Below, one piece after another: positions 27,206 to 35,808 of a stretch of DNA of 64,000 nt. The stretch comes from Kaistia terrae (GTDB taxonomy: Bacteria > Pseudomonadota > Alphaproteobacteria > Rhizobiales > Kaistiaceae), in NCBI RefSeq assembly GCF_026344005.1, contig NZ_JAPKNH010000002.1, positions 124,001-188,000 of the forward strand, read 5' to 3'. The first letter of the stretch is position 1. Every line of letters begins with the position of its first letter. Both the position numbers and the translations under genes were made by a program. Under the pieces are notes generated by a model. That model had not been told where the DNA came from. It saw nothing but the letters and a program-made list of their open reading frames with translations, and did not search any database.

Positions 27206-27236
27206 ATTCCACCTTAAGGCAGCCTTAAGCTGGAAT
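27206..27236. promoter_or_regulatory. PmrA-box-like 31-base palindrome between dsbD-like and response regulator genes
   Basis: The core is CTTAAG, a 5-base spacer (GCAGC), then CTTAAG (27213-27218 and 27224-27229), which matches the PmrA/QseB-type box of two hexamers spaced 5 bases apart. It is embedded in a larger palindrome centred at 27221 whose outer arms are ATTCCA and TGGAAT, with one mismatched pair. It sits between the divergent dsbD-like and response regulator genes, 27 bases before the regulator ATG, so it could control both. Confidence 0.75.
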
Positions 27237-27263
27237 GGCATGATGGGGCGCAAAGGAGACATG

Positions 27264-27923
27264 ATGCGCATTCTGGTGGTCGAGGACGATCCGATCCTGG
27301 CGGACGGGCTGAAAGTCGGGCTCGGCCTTGTCGGCGCCACCGTCGATTTGGTCGGCTGCTGCGTGGACGCGCGCTCGGCGCTGGCGGCGCATGATTTCGA
27401 TGCCGTCGTGCTGGATGTGATGCTGCCGGACGGTTCCGGTCTCGATGTGCTGAAGGAGATGCGGGCGGTGGGCGACCGGACTCCGGTCCTGCTTTTGACC
27501 GCGCTGGACGAGGTCTCCGACCGGATCCGCGGCCTGGATGGCGGCGCGGATGATTATCTCAGCAAGCCATTCGATCTCGACGAACTGGCGGCGCGGATCC
27601 GTGCGATAGCCCGTCGTGCCGAAGGCCGGGCCGCGCCTTTGCTGGTGTCCGGCGAACTGACTGTCGATCCGGCAGCAATGTCCGCCGTGCTGGGCGGCGC
27701 GGAAGTTCCGCTATCGCGGCGCGAATTCGCGGTGCTTTCGCTGTTGATGGAGCGGCCGGGCATCATCCGCTCCAAGGGCGAGATCGAGGATCGGCTTTAT
27801 GGCTGGCACGAGGAGGTCGAGAGCAACGCCGTCGAGGTGCATGTCCACAACCTCAGGTCCAAGATCGGCCGTGCCGCCATCGAGACGGTGCGCGGCCTCG
27901 GGTACCGGATGAGAAACGCCTGA
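27264..27923 (+). CDS. OmpR-family response regulator (QseB/PmrA/TctD-like)
   Basis: This 219-residue protein has an N-terminal receiver domain with phosphorylated Asp51 (VVLDVMLPDG), acidic pair Asp8/Asp9, Thr79 and Lys101. The C-terminal winged helix ends in YGWHEEVESNAVEVHVHNLRSKIG, a sequence pattern typical of the QseB/PmrA/TctD group. AAGGAG at 27253-27258 gives a suitable spacing to the ATG at 27264. The next gene, its histidine kinase, starts at its stop codon (TGATG). The PmrA-box-like palindrome immediately upstream suggests autoregulation. Confidence 0.93.
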   Translation: MRILVVEDDPILADGLKVGLGLVGATVDLVGCCVDARSALAAHDFDAVVLDVMLPDGSGLDVLKEMRAVGDRTPVLLLTALDEVSDRIRGLDGGADDYLSKPFDLDELAARIRAIARRAEGRAAPLLVSGELTVDPAAMSAVLGGAEVPLSRREFAVLSLLMERPGIIRSKGEIEDRLYGWHEEVESNAVEVHVHNLRSKIGRAAIETVRGLGYRMRNA

Positions 27924-29272
27924 TGATTTCGCTGCGCCGCCGTCTTTTCCTTATTCTGCTGGTCGCGACCGGGGTGATCTGGCTCTCCGCCGTCATCTGG
28001 ATCTACCAGGTCAGCCGGGCTGAGGTGGAGCATGTCCTCGACACGCGCCTGCAGGAAGCGGCGCGCATGGTGGATTCGCTTGTCGCTGGACATATGCCGT
28101 CTTCAGCGCCCGAACCGGTCGTCATTCCTGGTGGCGAGACGACCGGCTACGAGCGCCAGCTCTCCTGCCAGATCTGGTCGCTCGAAGGGCGCCTGATCGC
28201 GCGGTCGGCCGGGGCACCCGAAGAGCAGCTCGCGGGTCCGGCGCCCGGCTTCTCGGAGCGGGTCGTCGATGGCGAGCGCTGGCGCATCTTTACCGTCGAT
28301 GATGCGGAGAAGGGCGTCCGCGTCATGATCGGCGACAGGCTCGGCCTGCGTGATCAGCTTATCGCCGATCTGATCAAGGGGCTGTTGTGGCCGACGCTTC
28401 TGGTCGCGCCGCTGCTCGGCCTACTGATCTGGGTCAGCCTGGGCCGTGGCTTGCGGCCGCTTGGCGACATCACGGCGGCGCTCAAGGCTCGAGACGCCGA
28501 GGACATGCGCCCGATCGATGCCAGTCACGCGCCGGAGGAGATCCGGCCGCTTGCCAATGCGCTCAACGCGCTGTTTGCCAAGGTCGAGGCAGCGCGCCAG
28601 CAGGAGCGCGAAGTGACTGCTTTTGCCGCGCACGAGCTGAAGACGCCGCTCGCCGGGCTGAAGACGCAGACGCAAATCGCGCTCGCGACATCCGACGCCG
28701 AAATCCGCGACGGCGCGCTGCGCCAGATTCTTTCGTCTGTCGATCGAACGACGCGCCTGGTCCGGCAGTTGCTGGTGCTGGCGAAGCTGGATGCCGGCTC
28801 GCCGACACTGCCGGCGTCACCCGTCAGCCTCGGCGACATCATCGACGAGATAGGCACAATTGGAGGAACGACGCCGGGGTGCCGGGTCGTTGTCGATCCG
28901 ATGCTCTACGACCGGCGGGTGCCGACCGACCGCGAGATCCTGACGATCGCGCTCCGCAATCTGCACGAGAACGCGGTCCAGCACAGCCCCGCCGGCGGCA
29001 CCGTTACCTGGCGCTTTACGCCAGACGGCTTTGGCGTGGTGGTCGAGGATGAGGGACCTGGTATCGACGCGGACGAGCTACCGCATGTCCGGCAGCGCTT
29101 TTATCGCGGCCGCAGCCGTAGCCCGGTCGGCAGTGGCCTCGGCCTTGCCATTGTCGAGGTCGCCTCGGCCCGGATCGGCTGGAGCCTGTATCTGGAAAAC
29201 CGGCCCGAAGGGCCCGGCCTGCGGGCCGAGCTTCGGGCGCCGGCTTTGAACGAGGCGCCGTCGCAGGTCTAG
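27923..29272 (+). CDS. Sensor histidine kinase (QseC/PmrB/TctE-like)
   Basis: This 449-residue membrane kinase has a transmembrane segment near residues 8-28, a periplasmic sensor region of about 125 residues, and a second segment near residues 154-174. A HAMP-like linker precedes the dimerisation domain with phospho-acceptor His237 (FAAHELKTPLAGL). The ATPase domain has the N box (NLHENAVQHS), G1 (DEGPGID) and G2 (GSGLGLAIVE). The layout is that of the 2CSK_N-containing QseC/PmrB/TctE family. The signal is unknown; divergent thiol-redox genes suggest an envelope stress cue such as metal, but that is inference. Confidence 0.92.
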   Translation: MISLRRRLFLILLVATGVIWLSAVIWIYQVSRAEVEHVLDTRLQEAARMVDSLVAGHMPSSAPEPVVIPGGETTGYERQLSCQIWSLEGRLIARSAGAPEEQLAGPAPGFSERVVDGERWRIFTVDDAEKGVRVMIGDRLGLRDQLIADLIKGLLWPTLLVAPLLGLLIWVSLGRGLRPLGDITAALKARDAEDMRPIDASHAPEEIRPLANALNALFAKVEAARQQEREVTAFAAHELKTPLAGLKTQTQIALATSDAEIRDGALRQILSSVDRTTRLVRQLLVLAKLDAGSPTLPASPVSLGDIIDEIGTIGGTTPGCRVVVDPMLYDRRVPTDREILTIALRNLHENAVQHSPAGGTVTWRFTPDGFGVVVEDEGPGIDADELPHVRQRFYRGRSRSPVGSGLGLAIVEVASARIGWSLYLENRPEGPGLRAELRAPALNEAPSQV

Positions 29273-29601
29273 TCGGCGCTGTCGGATGGTTGGGGGGCAG
29301 ACCATTCGATGGGGAGTTCCTCGCGAAAAGCGAAGCGCACGAGATGGCGCACAACGACGTCCTGCAGTTGCGCCATCTGAACCTCATCCGGGGCGTCGAG
29401 CGACATCGTCAGCACCCCTTCCTTGGCGTCCAGTCGGCATGAACCGATGGTGAAGTCGATCTGCCCCTTTATCTCGTCGAATGTGACGGGCAGCTTGTGC
29501 TGGAAATGCTTGCAGAGCTGCTGCAGGTAGCGGCTCGCATGTTCCGTCGCCACGGTGGCGACGGAGTTCAGAGTGTTTGCTGTTGGGTTGATTTCAGTCA
29601 T
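29269..29601 (-). CDS. DUF2218 domain protein
   Basis: This 110-residue protein matches the DUF2218 family by the segments ATEHASRYLQQLCKHF, DFTIGSCRLDA and LVRFAFREELPIEW. Its function is not established. In alphaproteobacteria it is often next to PadR regulators and siderophore-interacting ferric reductases, which points to iron or other metal physiology. It starts in the stop of the upstream PadR gene (1-base overlap) and its last 4 bases overlap the end of the convergent histidine kinase gene. Confidence 0.82.
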   Translation of the reverse strand: MTEINPTANTLNSVATVATEHASRYLQQLCKHFQHKLPVTFDEIKGQIDFTIGSCRLDAKEGVLTMSLDAPDEVQMAQLQDVVVRHLVRFAFREELPIEWSAPQPSDSAD

Positions 29602-30221
29602 CAGCTGCGCTCCACGGTCTGGGCTGCCGCATCGAGGGCGGCGGCGATTGCTTCGGCGGTTGCGGCGTCGATCGATCCGCGCTGGATGCGGAGGCGCAAG
29701 GCGAGCTTGAGGTTCTCCATGGCGCGCACCATTGGTGCCGGAATGGCCTCGCCGCCACGGGGACCGGTATGACCGACCCGGGCCAGTAGCTCATCCGCCG
29801 CAGCGCGGTTGGCAACGAGGAAAGCCTCGCCCTCGGCCGTGATGCGGTAGCGCTTGCGACCGGCTTCGACCGGCTCGATCGCCGCATAACCCATGTCATC
29901 CAGCCAGGCGAGCGTCGGATAGATGACGCCGGGGCTGGGCGAATAGCTGCCCGCAAAGCGTTCTTCGATGGCCTTGATCAGTTCGTAACCGTGCCACGGC
30001 CGCTCGGCGATCATCGCGAGGAGCAGAAGGCGCAGCTCGCCATAGTCGAACAACCGGCCATGCCTGCCGCCGCCATGGCGACCGCCGCCCCGACCGTGGC
30101 GCGGAGGCCCGTCGTGCTGCGAGTGAGCATGAAAGTGCGGGTGAGAGTGAGGATGCCCCGAGAAATCCTCGTGGGCGGCGAAGTGGCGGCCTCGGCCATC
30201 GTCCATGTGCCTGTGTTTCAT
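29601..30221 (-). CDS. PadR-family regulator with His-rich N-terminus (YqjI-like)
   Basis: This 206-residue protein begins with about 55 residues rich in His and Gly (many HxH pairs: HPHSHPHFHAH), followed by a PadR winged helix domain (LRLLLLAMIAERPWHGYELIKAI, then GVIYPTLAWLDDMGY) and a C-terminal dimerisation helix. The domain order is that of E. coli YqjI, a nickel-responsive repressor of a ferric reductase gene. A metal-sensing role is therefore likely. The gene is followed by DUF2218, but the reductase is not adjacent here. A cluster of GATATA-type palindromes begins seven bases upstream of the start. Confidence 0.87.
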   Translation of the reverse strand: MKHRHMDDGRGRHFAAHEDFSGHPHSHPHFHAHSQHDGPPRHGRGGGRHGGGRHGRLFDYGELRLLLLAMIAERPWHGYELIKAIEERFAGSYSPSPGVIYPTLAWLDDMGYAAIEPVEAGRKRYRITAEGEAFLVANRAAADELLARVGHTGPRGGEAIPAPMVRAMENLKLALRLRIQRGSIDAATAEAIAAALDAAAQTVERS

Positions 30222-30227
30222 GATCCC

Positions 30228-30272
30228 GATATAAGTCTCGTTATATCTTAAATCAAGATATATCTGGATATA
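30228..30272. promoter_or_regulatory. Cluster of GATATA palindromes upstream of the PadR gene
   Basis: Two overlapping inverted repeats occur: GATATAA and TTATATC (30228-30234, 30241-30247), and TATATCTT with AAGATATA (30242-30249, 30255-30262). A further GATATA lies at 30267-30272. Together they give an array of GATATA half-sites in 45 bases just before the PadR start. Known YqjI operators are also AT-rich palindromes, so autoregulation is likely. Confidence 0.65.
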
Positions 30273-30480
30273 TGTCGATAGACCGGAGAAGGCTTGGGTT
30301 TGCGAGATATGAACGGCGGCATTCGAGCGCTGCCTGAGGCTTTGGGTCGCTCTGGTTTATCGCTCGAAGCCCTGTGTTCTCGTGCCGAACGTGGCTACAA
30401 ATGCCAATTCGACATATTGGGCTGCTATGACGACCAGATCGGTCCTATCCAGCTCGATAGTTCAGAACGCCGCGGAGAGA

Positions 30481-30735
30481 ATGATGTCTGATCAGATTGA
30501 AGACGATACCGATTTCGACGATTTCGAAGGGGACCACTTCCAGGTGACGATCACCGTGGACGTGATCGCCAGCAATCGAACCGAAGCTGCGATGCTCGCC
30601 TACTGGTCGCTGAGCGACGAGCTGCCCGACACGTTCGACGTCAAGGACGCAGCCGGTGACTCCGAGGAGATCACCCTGACCGAAGAACAGAAGGCAGAGG
30701 CACTCTCGGACGAGCTGCCTTTGGACATCGGCTAA
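30481..30735 (+). CDS. Small acidic protein of unknown function
   Basis: This short reading frame encodes 84 residues, strongly acidic (IEDDTDFDDFEGD at the start and repeated Glu/Asp later), without a signal peptide or transmembrane segment. A GGAGAG-like site lies directly before the two consecutive ATG codons (30481 and 30484); the second is better spaced. The segment DHFQVTITVDVIASNRTEAAMLAYWSLSD could form a beta-alpha unit. No family was recognised. It is isolated, with a perfect hairpin right after its stop (30754-30779). Confidence 0.6.
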   Translation: MMSDQIEDDTDFDDFEGDHFQVTITVDVIASNRTEAAMLAYWSLSDELPDTFDVKDAAGDSEEITLTEEQKAEALSDELPLDIG

Positions 30736-30753
30736 ATCCGGATCTAGATACGA

Positions 30754-30779
30754 CTCCAGAGGTGATGGCACCTCTGGAG
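30754..30779 (+). terminator. Perfect hairpin after the small acidic protein gene
   Basis: CTCCAGAGGTG (30754-30764) and CACCTCTGGAG (30769-30779) form an 11-base perfect stem with a 4-base ATGG loop, 19 bases after the stop codon. There is no T-tract, but the position suggests a transcript end. Confidence 0.6.
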
Positions 30780-31220
30780 GACCTGGCGATGCGAACCGGT
30801 CCGGTCGTTTCGCACACGCGACCTGTCGAACCCTGACGGTCTATGGCTACTGCGCGCTCCCCCGATTCCGCGGTACTGCCCAAATGGTTGCAAGGTCGGC
30901 GACACGCACCCTTTGCCCTCCGCGGCTGCAAATTCCATCTGCCTGCGTTGACGCTTCCGACAGAAGGAGGCTGCGCTCATTCCTTTGCGGTAGCTTGGAA
31001 CCAAAGAAGCCCGGCGAGATATTTTCCCGCGCTGCGAGTAAATTCCTTGTTCAGCAGTGAAGCGCTGCTTGGAGATCGCCGATCTCTCCAGAAATCTTCA
31101 GAAACACTAGCAATGTTCAGACGCCGGAAATTTGTTGCGCTCTCGTGGTGCTGGGTGAAGAACGGGTTCTATATAGTGGAAGCATGAACTGCGGCAGGAA
31201 TGGCCGTCGGGAGATCTCGC
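30780..31220. other. Intergenic region of about 440 bases before the RND efflux genes
   Basis: No reading frame here is convincing: a 114-codon frame on the plus strand (30843-31187) and an 86-codon frame on the minus strand have no ribosome-binding site or recognisable domain. The only promoter-like element is TATAGT at 31172-31177, which may be a -10 box for the efflux genes starting at 31221. No regulator gene is adjacent. Confidence 0.4.
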
Positions 31221-32438
31221 ATGAAATCTAAAGCCTTCGCCGTCGCGGGCTTGTTAAGCATGTTTTTTCTGGCAGCATGTTCGGGGCAATCCGGCAGCGG
31301 GCAGGCTGGCGGCCAGCCTCCAGGCGAAGTGGAAGTCGGCGTTATCACGCTGCGGCCGCAAAACGTGCCGGTCACCGTCGAATTGCCCGGACGCACCAGT
31401 GCCACCAAAGTCGCTGAGATCCGGCCGCAGGTCGACGGGCTGATCCAGAAACGGGTGTTCACCGAGGGCGGCGAGGTCAAGGCCGGCGATCTGCTCTATC
31501 AGATCGATCCGCGACCCTATCAGGCCGCCTATGACGCCGCCGCTGCCGCGCTGGAAAAGGCGCAGGCCGCCGTGCCGAGCGCGCAGGCCAAGGTCGATCG
31601 CTACAACCAGCTGGTCGGCGTCAACACCGTGACGGCGCAGAGCCTCGACGACGCCAAGGCGACGCTGGCGCAGGCCAAGGCCGATGTCGCGGCCGCCGAG
31701 GCAGCGCTCGCCTCCGCCCAGATCAATCTCGACTACACCAAGGTGGTGGCGCCGATATCCGGACTGATTAGCACCTCGGCGGTAACCGAGGGTGCGCTAG
31801 TGACGGCCAATCAGTCGACCGCGCTTGCCACGATCCGCGAGATCGACCCGATCAATGTCGACCTGACCGATTCCAGTACCAATCTGCTGCGCATCCGCAG
31901 CCTGATCGACAGCGGGCGGCTGAAGCGCGGCGAAGGCCCGCCGAGCGTGCAGCTCAAGCTCAACGACACCCTCATCTACGACAAGACCGGCGAGTTGCGC
32001 TCGGCCGAGGCGACGGTCAACGAGACAACCGGCACGTTCTCGATGCGCGCCAGCTTCGACAACCCGACGCGCATGCTGCTGCCGGGGATGTATGTCCGCG
32101 CCATCGTCAATCTCGGCACCGATGAAGGCGCCTTCCTGGTGCCGCAGCGCGCCGTGAACCGCAACGCCAAGGGCGATGCGACGGCGATGTTCGTGTCGAA
32201 GGACGGCAAGGTTGAGAGCCGTGTGCTGAAGACCATGCAGTCGGTCGGTTCGGACTGGCTGGTCGAGGCCGGCATCTCGGACGGCGACCGGCTGATCGTC
32301 GACGGCCTGCAGAAAATCGGCGACGGCCAGGCTGTGACGCCGATTGAGGTCACGCTCGACGCCGCCGGTGTCGCGCATCCGGTTGATGCCAAGACGCCTG
32401 CGCCGGCGACGGCTCCTGCTTCCTCGGCGGGAGGCTGA
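31221..32438 (+). CDS. RND efflux periplasmic adaptor (membrane fusion protein) lipoprotein, AcrA/MexA/BepD-like
   Basis: This 405-residue protein has a lipoprotein signal with lipobox FLAAC, a biotinyl-lipoyl-like segment ([18 protein letters not shown]), an alpha-helical hairpin ([13 protein letters not shown] through [19 protein letters not shown]) and the second half-lipoyl and beta-barrel region ([21 protein letters not shown]). It should bridge the inner membrane pump to an outer membrane channel. The ATG at 31221 is spaced 7 bases from GGGAG; an ATG at 31200 is weaker. The pump gene follows 4 bases after the stop. The C-terminus is Ala/Pro-rich. Confidence 0.92.
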   Translation: MKSKAFAVAGLLSMFFLAACSGQSGSGQAGGQPPGEVEVGVITLRPQNVPVTVELPGRTSATKVAEIRPQVDGLIQKRVFTEGGEVKAGDLLYQIDPRPYQAAYDAAAAALEKAQAAVPSAQAKVDRYNQLVGVNTVTAQSLDDAKATLAQAKADVAAAEAALASAQINLDYTKVVAPISGLISTSAVTEGALVTANQSTALATIREIDPINVDLTDSSTNLLRIRSLIDSGRLKRGEGPPSVQLKLNDTLIYDKTGELRSAEATVNETTGTFSMRASFDNPTRMLLPGMYVRAIVNLGTDEGAFLVPQRAVNRNAKGDATAMFVSKDGKVESRVLKTMQSVGSDWLVEAGISDGDRLIVDGLQKIGDGQAVTPIEVTLDAAGVAHPVDAKTPAPATAPASSAGG

Positions 32439-32442
32439 TCGC

Positions 32443-35400
32443 ATGGCCGATTTCTTCATTGATCGCCCGATCTTCGCCTGGGTGCTGGCGATCGTCGTCA
32501 TGCTCGGCGGCTTGCTCGGCATCTACACGCTGCCGATCGCGCAATATCCCGAGATCGCGCCGACGACGGTGCGCATCTCCGCCACCTATCCCGGCGCCAG
32601 CGCCGAGACGATCGAGAACTCGGTTACCAAGATCATCGAGCAGGGCATGACCGGGCTCGAAAATCTCGATTACATGTCGGCCTCCAGCACCTCGTCCGGC
32701 CAGGCGTCGGTGCAGCTCACCTTCGCCAGCGGCGTCGATCCCGACATCGCCCAGGTGCAGGTGCAGAACAAGCTGCAGCTGGTGCAGTCGCAATTGCCCG
32801 ATGCCGTCGTGGCGCAGGGCATTACCGTCACGAAGTCGACCTCGAGCATCCTGATGGTCGGCGGCCTGGTCTCGACCGATGGCAGCCTGACATCCGAAGA
32901 TCTCGGCGATTATTTCTCCAGCCGCTTCGAAGATGCGATCAAGCGTGTCAGCGGCGTTGGTGACGTCAACGTCTTCGGCTCGGGCTATGCGATGCGGATC
33001 TGGCTCGATCCGATCAAGCTCGCCAAATACCAGATGATCCCGAGCGACGTCGCCTCCGCGATCTCCGCGCAGAACCGCCAGGTTTCCGCCGGCCAGCTCG
33101 GCGCCTTGCCCAGCATCCAGGGCCAGCAGCTCAACGTCACCATCACGGCGCAGAGCCAGCTGCAGACGCCCGAGCAGTTCCGCGACATCATCCTGAAGAC
33201 CGCCACCGATGGCTCGATCGTCCATCTTTCGGACGTGGCGCGGGTCGAGATCGGCTCGGAAAGCTACACCACCAGCTCTCGCTTCAACGGCAAGAACGCC
33301 GCCGGCTTCGGCATCAACCTCGCCACCGGCGCGAATGCGATCGATACGGCGGCCGGCGTCGCCGAGGTCATCGCCAAGCTTTCGACCGGCCTGCCGCCGA
33401 ACATCGAGGTCGTCACTGCCTATGACACCACCCCCTTCGTCAAGCTTTCGATCGAGAAGGTGATCGAGACGCTGATCGAGGCCGTGGTGCTCGTCTTCAT
33501 CGTCATGTTCATCTTCCTACAGAGCTTCCGAGCCACGCTGATCCCGACGATCGCCGTGCCGGTCGTGCTGCTCGGCACCTTCGCGGTGCTCTCCTTCGCG
33601 GGCTATTCGATCAACACGCTCACCATGTTCGCGATGGTGCTGGCGATCGGCCTGCTCGTCGACGACGCCATCGTCGTGGTCGAGAATGTCGAGCGCGTGA
33701 TGGCGGAAGAGGGCCTGTCGCCGCGCGAGGCGACCAAGAAGTCGATGCACGAGATCACCGGCGCACTGATCGGCATCGCGCTGGTGCTTTCCGCCGTGTT
33801 CGTGCCGATGGCCTTCTTTACCGGCTCGGTCGGTGTGATTTATCGCCAGTTCGCCGTCACCATCGTCGCCGCCATGGTGCTCTCGGTGTTCGTGGCGCTA
33901 GTCCTGACGCCGGCGCTCTGCGCCACCATGCTGAAGCCCTCCAGCGGGCATGGCGAACGCAAGGGTTTCTTCGGCTGGTTCAATCGCACCTTCGACAAGA
34001 ACGCCGATCGCTACCAGCGCGGCGTCGGCGGCATCCTTCGCCGGCCGATCCGCTTCTTCGTCATCTACCTGCTGATGTGCGCCGGTGTCGTCGTGCTGTT
34101 CAGCAGGCTGCCGACCTCCTTCCTGCCGGAAGAAGACCAGGGCGTTCTGATGACATCGATCCAGCTTCCAGTCGGCGCCACCAGCGCGCGGACGCTGGAA
34201 GTGGTGAAGCAGGTCGAGGAACATTTCCTGACGCAGGAGAAGGATTCCGTCGATAGCGTGTTCGCGGCGCTTGGCTTCGGCTTCAACGGCAATGGCCAGA
34301 ACGCGGCCATGGCCTTCATCAAGCTGAAGGGTTTCGACCAGCGCACCCGGGCGGACCAATCCGCCTCGGCGATTGCCGGCCGCGCGATGGCGGCATTCTC
34401 CGGAATACGCGATGCGCAGGTCTTCGCCCTGTCGCCGCCGGCCCTGCCCAATCTCGGCAACTCGAACGGCTTCGAGATGTATCTGCAGGATTCAGCGGGA
34501 GCCGGTCAGCAACAGCTCTCCGCCGCCCGGGATCAACTCCTGGCGCTGGCGCGTGAGAACCCGCTGGTCAGCGGCGTCCGTCAGGGCGGCCAGGAGGATC
34601 AGGCCGAGTTCAAGATCAACATTGACCAGGCCAAGGCTCGCGCGCTCGGTATCGATCTCGGCGACATCAACGACACGATCTCGGTCGGCTTCGCCGGCAG
34701 CTACGTCAACGACTTCATCGACCGTGGCAAGGTCAAGCCGGTCTATCTGCAGGCCGATGCGCCCTTCCGCATGCAGCCTGACAATCTGAACGACTGGTTC
34801 GTGCGCAACGCCAATGGCGAGATGGTGCCGTTCTCGAGCTTTGTCTCGACGGACTGGACCTATGGCTCGCCGAAGCTCGATCGCTACAATGGCGTCTCGG
34901 CCGTCAGCATCCAGGGCTCCGCCGCCAGCGGCGTCAGCTCGGGCACGGCGATGGACGAGATGCTGGCGATGGTCGAGAAGCTGCCGGATGGCTTCACCGC
35001 CTCATGGACCGGGCTGTCCTATCAGGAGCAGCTTTCCGGTAACCAGGCGCCGGCGCTCTACGCCATCTCGATCCTCGTCGTCTTCCTCTGCCTGGCGGCG
35101 TTGTATGAAAGTTGGTCGATCCCGTTCTCGGTCATGCTTTCGGTGCCGATCGGCGTGCTAGGCGCGCTGATCGCCGCGAAGTTCTTCGGTCAGTCCAACG
35201 ACGTCTACTTCAAGGTCGGCCTGCTGACGACGATCGGACTCGCGGCGAAAAACGCGATCCTGATCGTCGAGTTCGCCAAGGACCAGCAGGCGGCCGGCAA
35301 GGGGTTGATCGAGGCGACGCTGGACGCCGCGCGCATGCGGCTTCGTCCGATCCTGATGACGTCGCTGGCCTTCATCTTCGGCATCCTGCCGCTGGCGATT

Positions 35401-35568
35401 GCCACCGGCGCCGGCTCGGGCGCGCAGAACGCGGTCGGCACCGGCGTCATGGGCGGCATGATCGCGGCGACCGCGATCGGCATCTTCTTCGTGCCGCTGT
35501 TCTATGTCGCTGTCCGTCGTCTTGGGGCGTGGCGTGCCCGCAAGGCGCCGGTCGAAAAGACGGCTTGA
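32443..35568 (+). CDS. RND efflux transporter, hydrophobe/amphiphile family (AcrB/MexB/BepE-like)
   Basis: This 1041-residue inner-membrane pump has the typical N-terminus [21 protein letters not shown], twelve predicted transmembrane segments and two large periplasmic loops. The proton-relay Asp pair lies in [18 protein letters not shown]. Multidrug RND hallmarks such as [14 protein letters not shown] and the C-terminal [24 protein letters not shown] are present. It would export drugs, bile-salt-like or plant compounds using the proton gradient. The outer membrane channel (TolC/OprM) is not encoded nearby, so it likely uses one from elsewhere. Confidence 0.94.
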   Translation: MADFFIDRPIFAWVLAIVVMLGGLLGIYTLPIAQYPEIAPTTVRISATYPGASAETIENSVTKIIEQGMTGLENLDYMSASSTSSGQASVQLTFASGVDPDIAQVQVQNKLQLVQSQLPDAVVAQGITVTKSTSSILMVGGLVSTDGSLTSEDLGDYFSSRFEDAIKRVSGVGDVNVFGSGYAMRIWLDPIKLAKYQMIPSDVASAISAQNRQVSAGQLGALPSIQGQQLNVTITAQSQLQTPEQFRDIILKTATDGSIVHLSDVARVEIGSESYTTSSRFNGKNAAGFGINLATGANAIDTAAGVAEVIAKLSTGLPPNIEVVTAYDTTPFVKLSIEKVIETLIEAVVLVFIVMFIFLQSFRATLIPTIAVPVVLLGTFAVLSFAGYSINTLTMFAMVLAIGLLVDDAIVVVENVERVMAEEGLSPREATKKSMHEITGALIGIALVLSAVFVPMAFFTGSVGVIYRQFAVTIVAAMVLSVFVALVLTPALCATMLKPSSGHGERKGFFGWFNRTFDKNADRYQRGVGGILRRPIRFFVIYLLMCAGVVVLFSRLPTSFLPEEDQGVLMTSIQLPVGATSARTLEVVKQVEEHFLTQEKDSVDSVFAALGFGFNGNGQNAAMAFIKLKGFDQRTRADQSASAIAGRAMAAFSGIRDAQVFALSPPALPNLGNSNGFEMYLQDSAGAGQQQLSAARDQLLALARENPLVSGVRQGGQEDQAEFKINIDQAKARALGIDLGDINDTISVGFAGSYVNDFIDRGKVKPVYLQADAPFRMQPDNLNDWFVRNANGEMVPFSSFVSTDWTYGSPKLDRYNGVSAVSIQGSAASGVSSGTAMDEMLAMVEKLPDGFTASWTGLSYQEQLSGNQAPALYAISILVVFLCLAALYESWSIPFSVMLSVPIGVLGALIAAKFFGQSNDVYFKVGLLTTIGLAAKNAILIVEFAKDQQAAGKGLIEATLDAARMRLRPILMTSLAFIFGILPLAIATGAGSGAQNAVGTGVMGGMIAATAIGIFFVPLFYVAVRRLGAWRARKAPVEKTA

Positions 35569-35649
35569 AGCCAATGGGTGTGAACCGGCGCGGCGAGATC
35601 GCTGCGCCGGGCAGGGGCATCGGAAGCCCGCCCCTACGACTTCGGCCTC

Positions 35650-35745
35650 TTATAATCGGATAATTGAAACTCGCTTGGATCGCAGGCTGCGCGGCGCGGT
35701 ATCCGTCGACGGCTTGTCCCCGCAGAGAATGTCCCGCTTCTTCAT
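35650..35745 (-). CDS. Possible 31-codon small reading frame with good ribosome-binding site
   Basis: On the minus strand an ATG at 35745 is preceded by AGGAGA with 7-base spacing. The frame encodes 31 residues, rich in Lys/Arg and Ser (MKKRDILCGDKPSTDTAPRS and onward) and stops at TAA. Its end overlaps the first of two 15-base repeats (35652-35666), and the other repeat lies upstream of its start. It may be a leader peptide, a remnant of a regulator, or chance. Confidence 0.3.
   Translation of the reverse strand: MKKRDILCGDKPSTDTAPRSLRSKRVSIIRL
35652..35666. repeat. Direct repeat copy 1 of ATAATCGGATAATTG
   Basis: The exact 15-base sequence recurs at 35781-35795, 129 bases downstream. It is AT-rich in a GC-rich region and contains ATAAT-CGG-ATAAT. 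It lies between the RND pump gene and a sugar-acid dehydratase gene. Confidence 0.7.
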
Positions 35746-35780
35746 TTGAAAATCTCCTGATAGGGTGCTTAGTATCCAAA

Positions 35781-35795
35781 ATAATCGGATAATTG
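35781..35795. promoter_or_regulatory. Direct repeat copy 2 of ATAATCGGATAATTG, candidate GntR operator
   Basis: The second exact copy lies 13 bases before the TTG start of the dehydratase gene. With the flanking TATCC (35773-35777) it forms a TATCC-N9-GGATA inverted repeat, the sort of site bound by FadR-type GntR proteins, one of which is encoded downstream at 37799. Location at the promoter fits repression. Confidence 0.6.
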
Positions 35796-35808
35796 GCAGG
35801 GGCTCTCC

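Noticed and set aside
30294-30491. A 65-codon frame upstream of the small acidic protein gene
   Set aside because: It needs a rare start, lacks a clear ribosome-binding site and overlaps the better supported acidic protein start.
30843-31187. A 114-codon plus-strand frame and an 86-codon minus-strand frame in the gap before the RND genes
   Set aside because: Neither has a ribosome-binding site, a domain or compositional support. They are described only as intergenic sequence.
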